A stretch of DNA of 26,195 nucleotides from Bacteroides sp. UBA939 (GCF_002293435.1 NZ_DBDF01000219.1:1-26195), one strand, 5' to 3'; numbered from the stretch's first letter, positions 1 through 12,000 are shown. Numbers and translations: made by a program. Notes: generated by a model from the sequence alone, not told the origin.

Positions 1-1809
<1,809 letters not shown>

Positions 1810-1812
<3 letters not shown>

Positions 1813-2002
1813 TTAGTAGTTAGTAGTAAGTAGTTAGTAGTAAGTAGTTAGTAGTAAGTAGTTAGTAGTAAGTAGTTAGTAGTAAGTAGAATGGCTACAT
1901 ACAGAATTATAGAATATAGAATACAGTAGGCAGACTATTCCCTACTAACTACTATCTACTATCTACTATCTACTAACTACTATCTACTAACTACTAACTA
2001 CT
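1810..2002. repeat. 14-bp tandem repeat and matching inverted block between atpD and atpC
   Basis: The atpD stop codon begins about five to six copies of a 14-bp unit (TAGTTAGTAGTAAG), running to 1889. After a roughly 50-nt loop, 1942-2002 carries CTACTAACTACTATCTACTA-type sequence that is largely its reverse complement. The transcript could fold into a long, slippage-prone hairpin between the beta and epsilon genes of one operon. Pure repeat with no spacers, so not a CRISPR array. Confidence 0.85.
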
Positions 2003-2024
2003 CAAAACATATAAACATATAAAT

Positions 2025-2264
2025 ATGCTACATTTAAACATAGTATCTCCGGAGAAGGAAATATATAATGGAGAGGTGGAAAGGGTGACGCTTCCCGGTA
2101 CAATCGGAGCGTTTACTATATTGCCGCAACATGCGCCTATTGTTTCATCGCTTCGGGCAGGCAACGTAATTTATGTGCCGGCAGGAGGAGAGGAACAAAC
2201 TTTTGATATTAATGGTGGCTTTGTTGAAATGAGCGGTGGAGTTGTTTCCGCTTGTGTTGATTGA
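2025..2264 (+). CDS. atpC: F1Fo ATP synthase subunit epsilon (short form)
   Basis: Epsilon subunit of the central stalk, linking gamma to the c ring. The 79-residue product matches the N-terminal beta-sandwich domain: LNIVSPEKEIYNGEVERVTLPG near the start, then GAFTILPQHAPIVSSLRAG, and a last strand GGFVEMSGGVVSACVD. E. coli epsilon has about 139 residues; the C-terminal two-helix domain that inhibits ATP hydrolysis is absent here. There is no sign of a frameshift, so this looks like the natural short form. It lies 212 nt after atpD, across the hairpin repeat, and 49 nt before atpB. Confidence 0.93.
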   Translation: MLHLNIVSPEKEIYNGEVERVTLPGTIGAFTILPQHAPIVSSLRAGNVIYVPAGGEEQTFDINGGFVEMSGGVVSACVD

Positions 2265-2313
2265 CATCCGGCTTCTCGCGTATGAAGTAGAGAAGAAGAA
2301 AAAAGAAAGAAAA

Positions 2314-3731
<1,418 letters not shown>

Positions 3732-3738
3732 CAATATT

Positions 3739-4245
3739 ATGTCATTGTTATTACCTGATAGTGGTTTGCTTTTCTGGATGCTTCTGTCGTTCGGAGTCGT
3801 GTTTGTAGTGTTGGCAAAGTACGGTTTTCCTGTTATTGTCAAGATGGTGGAAAGCCGTAAAACCTACATTGACCAATCGTTGGAAGTGGCAAAGGAAGCC
3901 CATGCGCAACTCTCAAAGCTGAAAGCTGAAAGCGAGAAGTTGATTGCTGATGCCAACAAGGAACAGGGGCGCATTCTGCGGGAGGCGATGCACGAGCGTG
4001 ACAAGATTATTGTTGAAGCGCGTAAGCAGGCGGAAGTTGCCGCGCAAAAGGAGCTGGACGAGGTAAGAAGGCAGATACAGCAAGAAAAGGAAGATGCGAT
4101 ACGCGATATCCGTCGTCAGGTTGCTGTGCTCTCTGTGGATATTGCGGAGAAAGTAATCCGCAAGAATCTGGATGGGGAGCAGGAACAGATGGATATGATT
4201 GACCGTATGTTGGATGAGATATTGGCTGCTTCAAAAAATAATTGA
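3739..4245 (+). CDS. atpF: F1Fo ATP synthase subunit b
   Basis: Peripheral-stalk subunit b. The 168-residue product has one N-terminal membrane helix (about 8-30, [20 protein letters not shown]) followed by a long charged helix rich in Glu, Lys, Gln and Ala that should form the right-handed coiled coil reaching to F1. Length is close to the E. coli protein (156). Only 7 nt separate it from atpE and 3 nt from atpH, so the three are almost certainly translated together. Assignment is firm from topology and operon position. Confidence 0.95.
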   Translation: MSLLLPDSGLLFWMLLSFGVVFVVLAKYGFPVIVKMVESRKTYIDQSLEVAKEAHAQLSKLKAESEKLIADANKEQGRILREAMHERDKIIVEARKQAEVAAQKELDEVRRQIQQEKEDAIRDIRRQVAVLSVDIAEKVIRKNLDGEQEQMDMIDRMLDEILAASKNN

Positions 4246-4248
4246 TAT

Positions 4249-4809
4249 ATGGATATAGGAATTATTTCGATGCGATATGCCAAAGCCCTGATGGAATATA
4301 CCAAAGGTACGGGGGCGGAAGAACGGGTGTACGGTGAAGTGCGTATGCTGGAGCGGAGTTTCCGTAAACATCCGGATTTGCGTGAAGCGTTGGACAACCC
4401 CATTCTGACGATTCGGGAGAAGTTTTCCTTGATTTGTACCGCTGCCGTTGGCGATGGGGATGTAAGCCGGGAATTTTTCCGCTTCATTACCCTTGTGTTG
4501 AAGAACAGGCGAGAGTCGTACTTACAATACATCAGCTTGACCTATCTCAGTCTATATAGGAAGTTGAAGCATATTGGCGTGGGTAAACTTATCACGTCTG
4601 TGCCTGTGAGCCGTGAAGTATGGGAACGTATCCGTGATAGCGCCTCTACTTTGTTGCATGCCCGGATGGAATTACACACCGAAGTCGATCCTTCAATTGA
4701 AGGAGGTTTTATCTTTGATATCAACGACTTCCGGTTAGATGCCAGCGTCGCCACCCAACTCAAGAGGCTGAAACAACAGTTCATAGATAAGAATAGAAGA
4801 ATAGTGTGA
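4249..4809 (+). CDS. atpH: F1Fo ATP synthase subunit delta (OSCP)
   Basis: Delta subunit, which joins the peripheral stalk to the top of the alpha3beta3 head. The 186-residue product starts MDIGIISMRYAKALMEYTKG, the family's N-terminal RYAxAL motif, and ends with the conserved GGFIFDINDFRLDASVATQL segment followed by LKQQFID. Length is near the usual 177. It begins 3 nt after atpF; its stop codon runs into the GTGATTAGTG repeat block before atpA. Confidence 0.95.
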   Translation: MDIGIISMRYAKALMEYTKGTGAEERVYGEVRMLERSFRKHPDLREALDNPILTIREKFSLICTAAVGDGDVSREFFRFITLVLKNRRESYLQYISLTYLSLYRKLKHIGVGKLITSVPVSREVWERIRDSASTLLHARMELHTEVDPSIEGGFIFDINDFRLDASVATQLKRLKQQFIDKNRRIV

Positions 4810-4931
4810 TAGTGATAAGTGATTAGTGGTTAGTGATTAGCGAGTGATATCATTTGTTTATTAATCACTAACCACTAACCACTAATCACTAATCACTAAT
4901 CACTAATCACTAAAACCTAATCACTAAAAAC
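4810..4931. repeat. Repeat block with inverted symmetry between atpH and atpA
   Basis: Left part (about 4807-4847) consists of AGTGATTAGTGGTTAGTGAT-type words. The right part (about 4860-4930) is built from the complementary words ATCACTAACCACTAATCACT. The two halves can pair imperfectly (about 15-20 bp of continuous stem, depending on register). It lies wholly within the operon, between delta and alpha. Confidence 0.8.
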
Positions 4932-6512
4932 ATGAATATAAAAGTTAGCGAAGTATCCGATATTCTCCGTCGCCAGTTGGAAGGGATTGACACCCGTGTG
5001 CAGTTGGACGAAACCGGTACGGTGCTGCAAGTCAGTGACGGCGTAGCGCGTATCTACGGATTGCATAATGCCGAGGCAAACGAACTGCTGGAGTTCGATA
5101 ACGGCATTAAGGCGATTGTGATGAATCTGGAAGAAGACAATGTGGGAGCCGTATTACTCGGTCCTACGGATAAGGTCAAGGAAGGGTATATTGTAAAACG
5201 CACCAATCGTATTGCTTCTATTATGGTGGGAGAAGGTATGTTGGGGCGTGTTATCGACCCGTTGGGTGTTCCTCTCGACGGTAAAGGTCTGATTGGCGGA
5301 GAACTCAGTGAAATGCCTTTGGAGCGTAAAGCGCCGGGAGTTATTTTCCGTCAGCCTGTAAACCAACCGTTGCAGACCGGATTGAAAGCTGTAGATGCCA
5401 TGATTCCTATCGGTCGCGGACAACGTGAATTGATCATAGGCGACCGGCAGACCGGTAAAACAGCTATTGCTATTGATACGATTATCAACCAGCGTGCCAA
5501 CTTTGAAGCAGGCGACCCGGTATATTGTATTTATGTAGCCATCGGTCAAAAGGGTTCTACAGTAGCTTCCATTGTAAATACATTGCGCGAACATGGCGCA
5601 ATGGATTATACAATTGTTGTTGCCGCCACAGCCGGCGACCCGGCGGCATTACAATACTATGCTCCGTTTGCAGGCGCCGCTATCGGTGAATATTTCCGTG
5701 ATACAGGCCGCCATGCGTTGGTTGTTTACGATGATCTTTCCAAACAGGCTGTAGCTTATCGTGAAGTGTCACTGATTTTACGCCGTCCTTCCGGACGTGA
5801 AGCATATCCGGGTGATATCTTCTATCTGCACTCCCGTTTGCTGGAACGTGCCGCACGTATCATTAACCAGGAAGAAGTGGCGCGCGAAATGAATGATTTG
5901 CCGGATAGCCTGAAAGGAAAAGTAAAAGGTGGAGGGTCGTTGACGGCATTGCCCATCATTGAAACGCAGGCAGGAGACGTGTCCGCATATATTCCGACGA
6001 ATGTAATTTCTATTACCGACGGACAGATATTCCTTGATACCGACTTGTTCAATCAAGGTAACCGTCCAGCCATCAACGTAGGTATTTCCGTAAGCCGTGT
6101 AGGTGGTAATGCACAAATCAAGGCGATGAAAAAAGTGGCGGGTACATTGAAGATAGACCAGGCTCAATATCGCGAACTGGAAGCATTTACAAAATTCAGC
6201 GGTGACATGGATCCTGTAACGGCGCTGACTATTGACAAAGGACAAAAGAATACCCGTCTGCTGATTCAGCCGCAGTACAGTCCGATACCGGTAGAAAAAC
6301 AAATCGCCATTCTTTATTGTGGTACGCATGGTTTATTGCGCAATGTGCCATTGGATAAAGTGACTGAATTTGAACGTTCTTTCCAGGAAACACTTGAGAT
6401 GAACCACCGTGCGGATGTACTTGATGTTCTGAAAAGCGGCTCCATTGATGATGACCTCTGCAAAAAGATTGAGGAGACAGCAGAGATGATAGCGAAACAA
6501 TACTTGAGATAG
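4932..6512 (+). CDS. atpA: F1Fo ATP synthase subunit alpha
   Basis: Non-catalytic, regulatory nucleotide-binding subunit of the F1 hexamer. The 526-residue product begins with the membrane-proximal helix and beta barrel, then the nucleotide domain with Walker A GDRQTGKT (170-177), Walker B-like [10 protein letters not shown] (261-270), and the arginine that completes the catalytic site, R389 in [10 protein letters not shown]. The C-terminal helical domain includes [10 protein letters not shown]. Slightly longer than E. coli alpha (513). It sits between two repeat-filled spacers (122 nt before, 88 nt after), yet its place in the atp order shows it belongs to the operon. Confidence 0.98.
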   Translation: MNIKVSEVSDILRRQLEGIDTRVQLDETGTVLQVSDGVARIYGLHNAEANELLEFDNGIKAIVMNLEEDNVGAVLLGPTDKVKEGYIVKRTNRIASIMVGEGMLGRVIDPLGVPLDGKGLIGGELSEMPLERKAPGVIFRQPVNQPLQTGLKAVDAMIPIGRGQRELIIGDRQTGKTAIAIDTIINQRANFEAGDPVYCIYVAIGQKGSTVASIVNTLREHGAMDYTIVVAATAGDPAALQYYAPFAGAAIGEYFRDTGRHALVVYDDLSKQAVAYREVSLILRRPSGREAYPGDIFYLHSRLLERAARIINQEEVAREMNDLPDSLKGKVKGGGSLTALPIIETQAGDVSAYIPTNVISITDGQIFLDTDLFNQGNRPAINVGISVSRVGGNAQIKAMKKVAGTLKIDQAQYRELEAFTKFSGDMDPVTALTIDKGQKNTRLLIQPQYSPIPVEKQIAILYCGTHGLLRNVPLDKVTEFERSFQETLEMNHRADVLDVLKSGSIDDDLCKKIEETAEMIAKQYLR

Positions 6513-6600
6513 TGTTTAGTGATTAGTGATTAGCATTTAGTGATTAGCATTTAGTGATCAGCATTCATAATTCATAATTCAAAATTCATAATTCAAAAAG
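6513..6600. repeat. TAGTGATTAGCATT and ATAATTCATAATTC repeats between atpA and atpG
   Basis: The first half repeats TTTAGTGATTAGCA three times with small changes; the second half repeats CATAATTCATAATTCAAAAT. It is the same word family as the blocks at 4810-4931, 9901-10060 and 11738-11775. No hairpin as strong as in the other atp spacers is evident. Confidence 0.7.
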
Positions 6601-7488
6601 ATGTCCTCACTAAAAGAAGTAAAAAACCGAATAAGTTCCGTTAAGAGTACGCGCCAGATTACATCAGCGATGAAGATGGTAGCATCTGCCAAATTGCATA
6701 AAGCACAGGGGCGGATAGAGAATATGTTGCCCTACCAACAGAAGTTGAATGAGATATTGACGAATTTCTTGTCTACGGATGCCACGTTCGACTCACCTTA
6801 TACGGAGGTACGGCCTGTGACTCGGGTAGCAATAGTGGTCTTTTCATCCAACAGTTCACTGTGTGGCGCATTCAATGCCAATGTACTGAAGATGCTTGAA
6901 CAATCATTGGAAGAATACAAATCACTCGGCAAAGAAAACACCTTGATTTATCCCGTAGGGAAGAAAGTGGAAACAGCTATAAAAAAGCTGGGCATTACAC
7001 CGCAGGGAAGTTATTCCGAAATGGCGGAAAAGCCTTCATATACAGATGCTTTTGCACTTGCCGGATTGCTGATGCAGGATTTTGTAGAGAAGAAGATTGA
7101 TCACGTGGAGTTGATCTATCATCATTTCAAGTCTATGGGAGCGCAGGTGCTGACCCGGGAAGATTTTCTTCCTATCAATTTACATAAAGTAGAAGCTACT
7201 GCCGCTACCGAAGGCTCGGAACAGTGCGGATTCCATAATGACTATATTGTGGAACCGTCTATAGGTCAGTTGATTGCCGATTTATTACCTAAGGTGTTAA
7301 GCCAGAAACTATACACGGTACTTTTGGACTCTAATACATCCGAACACGCTGCTCGCACGCTTGCCATGCAAACGGCTACGGATAATGCGAATAAGTTGAT
7401 ACAGGATTTGACGAAACAATATAATAAGAGTAGACAGCAAGCAATCACAAACGAGCTGCTGGATATTATTGCAGGAAGTTTTAAATAA
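6601..7488 (+). CDS. atpG: F1Fo ATP synthase subunit gamma
   Basis: Central rotor shaft of the F1 motor. The 295-residue product has the family's N-terminal helix (MSSLKEVKNRISSVKSTRQI, followed by TSAMKMVASAKLHKAQ) and the C-terminal helix that pairs with it (MQTATDNANKLIQDLTKQYN, then KSRQQAITNELLDIIAG). The middle Rossmann-like part carries SSNSSLCGAFNANV, matching the usual SDRGLCGGFN region. Length fits the family (about 287). It is the last atp gene; an 82-nt palindromic region begins 12 nt after its stop. Confidence 0.97.
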   Translation: MSSLKEVKNRISSVKSTRQITSAMKMVASAKLHKAQGRIENMLPYQQKLNEILTNFLSTDATFDSPYTEVRPVTRVAIVVFSSNSSLCGAFNANVLKMLEQSLEEYKSLGKENTLIYPVGKKVETAIKKLGITPQGSYSEMAEKPSYTDAFALAGLLMQDFVEKKIDHVELIYHHFKSMGAQVLTREDFLPINLHKVEATAATEGSEQCGFHNDYIVEPSIGQLIADLLPKVLSQKLYTVLLDSNTSEHAARTLAMQTATDNANKLIQDLTKQYNKSRQQAITNELLDIIAGSFK

Positions 7489-7500
7489 GAAACTGATTAT

Positions 7501-7582
7501 ACCTGTATTATTCATAGTGTAAGTACTTCGTTTATGAAGAGACACTTATGAATAATGCAGGCTAAGTATGAATAATACAGGT
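7501..7582. terminator. Nested palindrome after the atp operon, possible terminator
   Basis: A perfect 16-bp inverted repeat (7501-7516 and 7567-7582) encloses a second imperfect palindrome (ATTCATAGTG with CACTTATGAAT). Positions 7547-7566 and 7567-7587 are near-identical tandem copies (TATGAATAATGCAGGCTAAG and a variant). The left arm also matches, inverted, 156-180 upstream of atpD over 25 bp. There is no T-run, so a role in termination or mRNA protection is inference. Confidence 0.55.
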
Positions 7583-7634
7583 ATAAGAGTATAAAAAGAT
7601 GTTGCAACAAAGGTGTTATTGTACTAATTTCTAT

Positions 7635-7642
7635 TACCTTTA
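7635..7642 (+). promoter_or_regulatory. Possible -7 box for the helicase gene
   Basis: TACCTTTA matches the Bacteroides -7 consensus TAnnTTTG at 7 of 8 positions, 28 nt before the preferred start at 7671. No TTTG box lies at the usual 19-21 nt upstream. Weak evidence, but it agrees with the downstream start rather than the one at 7599. Confidence 0.3.
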
Positions 7643-7670
7643 CGCCTCCATAATCAACACTTATCAGCTA

Positions 7671-9905
7671 ATGGAACAAAACCACGAATTGACGCTTGCG
7701 TGGCAATTTATTGAAAATACAGGCACCCATCTTTTTCTGACCGGTAAGGCTGGCACCGGAAAAACAACTTTCTTACGGCAGCTCAAAGCCGGAAGTCCTA
7801 AGCGTATGGTCATTCTTGCTCCTACGGGCATTGCCGCTATCAATGCGGGCGGTGTGACGATACATTCCTTTTTTCAACTTCCATTTGCCCCCTATATACC
7901 CGATACTTCATTCAGTGCCGACGGTAAAGCGCAATACCGTTTCCGTTTCGGCAAGGAGAAGATTAATATTATGCGAAGCATAGACCTGCTGGTGATTGAT
8001 GAAATCAGTATGGTACGCGCCGATTTGCTGGATGCCGTGGATGATGTATTGCGTCGCTTTCGTAACCGCAATAAACCTTTCGGAGGTGTACAGTTGCTTA
8101 TGATAGGAGATTTGCAGCAATTGGCGCCGGTCATAAAGGACGAAGAATGGCAAATGCTGAATCGCTATTATGAAACTCCGTATTTCTTTTCCAGCCGGGC
8201 ACTAAAGCAATCGGAATATTGTGCGATTGAACTTAAAACAGTTTACCGGCAAAGTGATACGTACTTCCTGGAGATGTTGAATCGTATTCGTGAGAACCGG
8301 TGTGATAAAGCCCTGTTAGATGGTTTGAACCGGAGGTATATTCCTGATTTTCAACCTTCAAAAGAAGAAGGTTACATCCGGCTGACTACTCATAATTATC
8401 AGGCGCAGCGCATCAATGATTTTGAGTTGGCACAACTGCCCGGACGCTCTTTTACATTCCGCGCTCAGATAGAAGGGAAATTTCCGGACTATTCATACCC
8501 TACGGATGAAGTGCTGGAGCTGAAACGCGGAGCACAAATCATGTTTGTGAAAAACGACTCGTCCGGTGGACATCGTTATTATAACGGTATGATTGGCGAA
8601 GTGACAAATGTATGGGCTGCGGGAATAGAAGTGCGTAGTAAAGATGGTGAAGAGGCTTTCGTATTGCAGGAAGAAGAATGGACGAATGCAAAATATGTAT
8701 TGGATGAAGAAACGAAAGAAATAAAGGAAGATATCGAAGGTGTATTCAAACAGTTTCCTCTGAAACTGGCATGGGCTATCACGATTCACAAAAGTCAGGG
8801 GCTGACATTTGAACGTGCCATTATCGACGCGAGTGCATCTTTTGCGCATGGACAGACGTATGTGGCATTGAGTCGATGCAAAACGCTGGAAGGTTTGGTG
8901 CTAAGCGCTCCCTTGTCGGCAAGAGCCGTTATTAGTGACAGTGCAGTAGAAACCTTTACGGAAGATGCGCGAAGAAACGAACCTGACGAAACCCGTTACA
9001 GGCGATTGCAACAAAGTTATTTCCTGGAGTTACTATCGGAATTGTTTAATTTCGTACCGCTGGAGCAAGCGTTGAAGCGGTACGTGAGGTTGGTAGACGA
9101 GCATTTCTATAAACTCTATCCGAAGTTATTGGCGGAGTATAAATCGGAAACGGAACGTTTCCATCAGAAGGTGACGACAGTTGCGCAAAAGTTCAGTCTC
9201 CAATATACAAGGTTGGTTGATGCGGCGGAAGATTATGCTAAAGACAAGGTACTGCAGGAGCGTATTCATTTAGGGGCGGAATATTTTAAAGAACAGTTGT
9301 TGCCTTTGGATACCCTCAGAAGCAGTATAAGTGTGGAAGCTGACAATAAAGAACTCAGGAAACAACTGAAAGCTGCTGACGAGGAGTTGGAAGGCATGCT
9401 TTTGATGAAGGAAGATTTGTTGGAGTTTGTTGCCGGTAACGGTTTTTATGTTGGAGATTACCTGAAACGGAAAGCGATACTTTCCATTGATAATGCCGAG
9501 CCGGCTAAGGCTAAAGGGGAGAAACGTTCCGGTAATTCCCCGGAGAAAAGAAAGCGGAAGGCGGAAGCGGGAGAAAACGCGGGAAATAACGCAGAACGTA
9601 ACTCTGAACGTAAACGGACTACTGAGGTGGTGGTTCCTTCGGACATTTTACATCCTGAACTGTACAAACGCTTGGTAGCTTGGCGTAATTCGGAAGCGTC
9701 CCAACTGGGACTACCGGTATATACGGTTATCCAGCAAAAAGCAATGTTAGGAATAACTAATTTATTGCCGGAAGACAAAGCGTCGCTTCTTCGTATTCCT
9801 TACTTCGGTAAGAAAGGGGTAGAGAAGTATGGGGACATGCTTCTGGAGATGGTACGGGAGTACAGGAAAGAGAATGGTATGAGTTTGAATTTTGAATTGG
9901 AGTGA
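7671..9905 (+). CDS. Pif1-like DNA helicase with C-terminal HRDC-type domain
   Basis: Superfamily 1B helicase of the Pif1/RecD-like group, expected to unwind DNA in a 5'-3' direction. With the start at 7671 it has 744 residues: Walker A GKAGTGKT (25-32), motif Ia APTGIAAINAGG, DE box VIDEIS (110-111), motif V TIHKSQG (about 371-377) and motif VI YVALSRC (about 396). A helical region follows, then a very basic low-complexity linker (KRKRKAEAGENAGNN) and a C-terminal HRDC-type domain (about 659-737, HPELYKRLVAWRNSEASQLG onward). The frame is open from 7599, but those 24 extra residues are Tyr/Cys-rich and unlike the family. It converges with the reductase gene across a palindrome. The exact substrate is unknown. 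Confidence 0.85.
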   Translation: MEQNHELTLAWQFIENTGTHLFLTGKAGTGKTTFLRQLKAGSPKRMVILAPTGIAAINAGGVTIHSFFQLPFAPYIPDTSFSADGKAQYRFRFGKEKINIMRSIDLLVIDEISMVRADLLDAVDDVLRRFRNRNKPFGGVQLLMIGDLQQLAPVIKDEEWQMLNRYYETPYFFSSRALKQSEYCAIELKTVYRQSDTYFLEMLNRIRENRCDKALLDGLNRRYIPDFQPSKEEGYIRLTTHNYQAQRINDFELAQLPGRSFTFRAQIEGKFPDYSYPTDEVLELKRGAQIMFVKNDSSGGHRYYNGMIGEVTNVWAAGIEVRSKDGEEAFVLQEEEWTNAKYVLDEETKEIKEDIEGVFKQFPLKLAWAITIHKSQGLTFERAIIDASASFAHGQTYVALSRCKTLEGLVLSAPLSARAVISDSAVETFTEDARRNEPDETRYRRLQQSYFLELLSELFNFVPLEQALKRYVRLVDEHFYKLYPKLLAEYKSETERFHQKVTTVAQKFSLQYTRLVDAAEDYAKDKVLQERIHLGAEYFKEQLLPLDTLRSSISVEADNKELRKQLKAADEELEGMLLMKEDLLEFVAGNGFYVGDYLKRKAILSIDNAEPAKAKGEKRSGNSPEKRKRKAEAGENAGNNAERNSERKRTTEVVVPSDILHPELYKRLVAWRNSEASQLGLPVYTVIQQKAMLGITNLLPEDKASLLRIPYFGKKGVEKYGDMLLEMVREYRKENGMSLNFELE

Positions 9906-10008
9906 TAAGTGATTAATGTTTAGTGATAAGTGATTAGCAGTAGTATCTCTGTCAGCGAAGCTAATAGAGATACTTTTGCTTATCACTAAACATTAATCAC
10001 TTATCACT
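9901..10008. terminator. 108-nt palindrome between convergent genes
   Basis: A perfect 30-bp inverted repeat (9901-9930 with 9979-10008) encloses a 31-bp palindromic core (9943-9973; stem GTATCTCT / AGAGATAC with inner AGC/GCT). The left arm starts inside the last codons of the helicase gene. It is placed between two convergent genes, so it could act as a bidirectional terminator. The 31-bp core recurs exactly after hisS, and parts recur at 12371-12450, so it belongs to a dispersed family. Confidence 0.75.
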
Positions 10009-10019
10009 GCGAAGCTCCA

Positions 10020-10062
10020 CGTCCCCATTCATAATTCATAATTCATAATTCAAAATTCAAAA
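10020..10062. repeat. ATAATTCATAATTC repeat overlapping the reductase 3' end
   Basis: ATTCATAATTCATAATTC words run into the last codons of the minus-strand reductase gene, so its C-terminal NFEF is repeat-encoded. The same word family is seen at about 80-92, 6570-6597, 11738-11775 and 11930-11950. Confidence 0.7.
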
Positions 10063-10961
10063 TTAATCTTAAACATCAACCTTATTCCTTCTTCAAGCGT
10101 ATGTGGCTGATAGCCCAGCTCCCTACGCGCCTTCTCAATACTCAATCCGCTGAATTTAGGACGCGGGGTAGCCTCATTCATTTGTTTGGTAGTAACAGGC
10201 ACAATCAATGAACGATCCAGATTCAGCGTATCCGCTACACGGTATGCGATATCTGATATACTGAGACAATCCGCTCCACATATATGATATATACCACTAT
10301 TCGGATGTTCTATGAGTTTCTCTATTCCTTGCGAAACATCTCCTACATAAGTCGGCGTACGCCACTGATCGGAAACAACCCGTATCTCTTCGTTATTCCG
10401 CAATCTGTTGGCTACTAATTGAATAATATTCCCGTGTTGTCCCGGCAAAGCGGCGCCATATACTACTACTACGCGCGCAATAGCATAATTATGGCACAAT
10501 TCCTCAATATGCTTTTCGCCCGTTAATTTGGTAATACCATAGTAATTGACGGGAGCAGGAACATCTTCTTCCGTATAAAGACGGTCTGTGTTTCCACTGA
10601 ATACGAAATCGGTTGAGAGGTGGATGAAGCGGGCGCCGGATGCCTCGCAGTGGAAAGCCAACAGCCCTACAGCAACGATATTAATATTTTCAGCTTCTTC
10701 GCGGTGTGTTTCGCAGTAATCAGGAGCGGATAGGGCAGAGGTGTTGATTACCACGTCGGGACATATATCGCGGAACAGCATTCTTTGTTCCGCCATTTGG
10801 CAGATATCTGCACGGATAAAGCTGTAATTTCCGGAACCAAATGCAATGTCGTCATGCAGGGAACAACCGGTTACGAGATAATTCTCATTACGTGATAAGT
10901 CGTTTAAGATACGGCGTCCGGTGAAACCGTTAGCGCCTATTACCAGTATTTTCTTCTTCAT
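10050..10961 (-). CDS. RmlD-like NAD(P)-dependent sugar-nucleotide reductase
   Basis: Extended short-chain dehydrogenase related to dTDP-4-dehydrorhamnose reductase (RmlD). The 303-residue product has the Rossmann GxxGxxG near its start (G9, G12, G15 in VIGANGFTGRR), the family's LSTDFVFSG (115-123), and the catalytic YxxxK pair Y141/K145 in NYYGITK. The C-terminal half (HICGADCLSISDIAYRVAD) fits a substrate domain. There are no rmlA, rmlB or rmlC neighbours, so it may act on another nucleotide sugar or supply rhamnose synthesis in trans. It lies 137 nt downstream of the minus-strand exported-protein gene and may be cotranscribed with it. Family placement is firm; exact substrate is not. Confidence 0.85.
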   Translation of the reverse strand: MKKKILVIGANGFTGRRILNDLSRNENYLVTGCSLHDDIAFGSGNYSFIRADICQMAEQRMLFRDICPDVVINTSALSAPDYCETHREEAENINIVAVGLLAFHCEASGARFIHLSTDFVFSGNTDRLYTEEDVPAPVNYYGITKLTGEKHIEELCHNYAIARVVVVYGAALPGQHGNIIQLVANRLRNNEEIRVVSDQWRTPTYVGDVSQGIEKLIEHPNSGIYHICGADCLSISDIAYRVADTLNLDRSLIVPVTTKQMNEATPRPKFSGLSIEKARRELGYQPHTLEEGIRLMFKINFEF

Positions 10962-11098
10962 AATATGTTGTTAATTCAAGTCAGGAGTTAAGGAGTTATC
11001 GTTTCGCTTAGTAGTTATCAGCCCCAAGCGGGCTTAGTAGTTAAAGCCGATACTCCGTTTATGCTTTAACTGTATATATCAGTAACGATAGTATCTTT

Positions 11099-11644
11099 TC
11101 AATAAGCCCCAGTCTTTCCTTGTTGTACTTCAATTCTTATTCCAAACGACCCGTTTGCTGATTTCAGTTCAAAAGCGCCTTTGAAATTATTCCGTTCCCA
11201 CGGCAAGGCAGAAGGATTGGGTACTCTCCAACCGTCTTTGTTATACTCTCCGTATGTATTGATACGCATACCGTTCTTCAAGCGGAAGCTTCCCATTTGC
11301 AAGTTGTGAAGTGAAGAACCGAAGCCTGTCAGCCCGAACGGATTCATACTGTATACGGTAGAATTCCCCAGGCTAAACATATCCGACAGGCCTTGCGAGT
11401 AAGTTGCATCCGGATTCAACCGGAACATAAAGCTATAGTCCTTGCTGGCATCGGGAATGCTTAAGGTAAATCTTGGCATTTGCGGCGCTGCCATTTTCAT
11501 CAGGCTCATGTCCAAGAGAAAGCCATCGAAATCTTTCGTTTCCGATAATGTTATGTTATGCGTACTGTCGGCGGGTATCTCATTCTGCGCATTCACCCGA
11601 ATGGCAAAAAGGCAGAAGAATATAACAAATAGTATTACTTTCAT
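11099..11644 (-). CDS. Exported protein of unknown function
   Basis: I do not recognise this family. The 181-residue product begins with a clear signal peptide (MKVILFVIFFCLFAIRVNAQ, cut expected before or after NAQ), so the mature protein of about 160 residues is periplasmic or outer-membrane. The remainder is rich in Ser, Asn, Gly, Phe and Met with short alternating stretches (RFTLSIPDASKDYSFMFRLN; GSFRLKNGMRINTYGEYNKD) that suggest beta structure. There is no lipobox and no further membrane helix. A good Bacteroides promoter lies just upstream on the same strand (TTTG-N20-TATATTCG), giving a leader of only about 20 nt. It may form a two-gene unit with the downstream reductase. Confidence 0.8.
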   Translation of the reverse strand: MKVILFVIFFCLFAIRVNAQNEIPADSTHNITLSETKDFDGFLLDMSLMKMAAPQMPRFTLSIPDASKDYSFMFRLNPDATYSQGLSDMFSLGNSTVYSMNPFGLTGFGSSLHNLQMGSFRLKNGMRINTYGEYNKDGWRVPNPSALPWERNNFKGAFELKSANGSFGIRIEVQQGKTGAY

Positions 11645-11669
11645 TGATACAATGGTCTTTATTCAAGGG

Positions 11670-11701
11670 CGAATATAAGAAATACCTGTGAATTGTGCAA
11701 A
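11670..11701 (-). promoter_or_regulatory. Promoter for the exported-protein gene (minus strand)
   Basis: On the minus strand TTTG (11698-11701) is followed after 20 nt by TATATTCG (11670-11677), one mismatch from TAnnTTTG. Spacing is typical of Bacteroides -33/-7 promoters. Predicted transcription starts near 11663, about 19 nt before the ATG at 11644. Confidence 0.6.
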
Positions 11702-11735
11702 TCAGGGGGGTAAGTTGAGTCATTTGTGCTTTTAT

Positions 11736-12000
11736 GAATTATGAATTATGAATTATGAATTATGAATTATGAATTATTGAACACAGAGACGCAGAGACAC
11801 AGAGTTTTTTTTCTTTTAAGAAGAGAACCTGAATAAGGGTACACAGAGAGGGCGACTACGTCGCAGAGAAAAAACTCTGTATCTCTGTGTTTAATTAAAG
11901 AGAAAACTCCGTATCTCTGTGTTTAATAATTCAAAATTCATAATTCAAAATGTCTCCGCGCCTCTCTGTTCAAACATAAATTCTCCTTTTATCTAACTCT
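11736..12000. repeat. Dispersed AATTATG and CTCTGTGT repeats
   Basis: 11736-11775 is a run of GAATTATGAATTAT. 11780-11818 carries ACACAGAGACGCAGAGACAC, the reverse orientation of the repeat at the window start. 11870-11974 is a direct, slightly diverged copy of about 14-118. No coding sequence is seen. Confidence 0.75.

Noticed and set aside
2236..2313. Longer start for subunit a overlapping atpC
   Set aside because: It would bury the signal peptide behind 26 mostly charged residues; the ATG at 2314 is well placed.
5778..6329. 183-codon minus-strand frame
   Set aside because: Shadow of atpA.
7599..7670. N-terminal extension of the helicase
   Set aside because: The 24 residues are unlike the family and precede a possible -7 box; the ATG at 7671 gives the normal N terminus.
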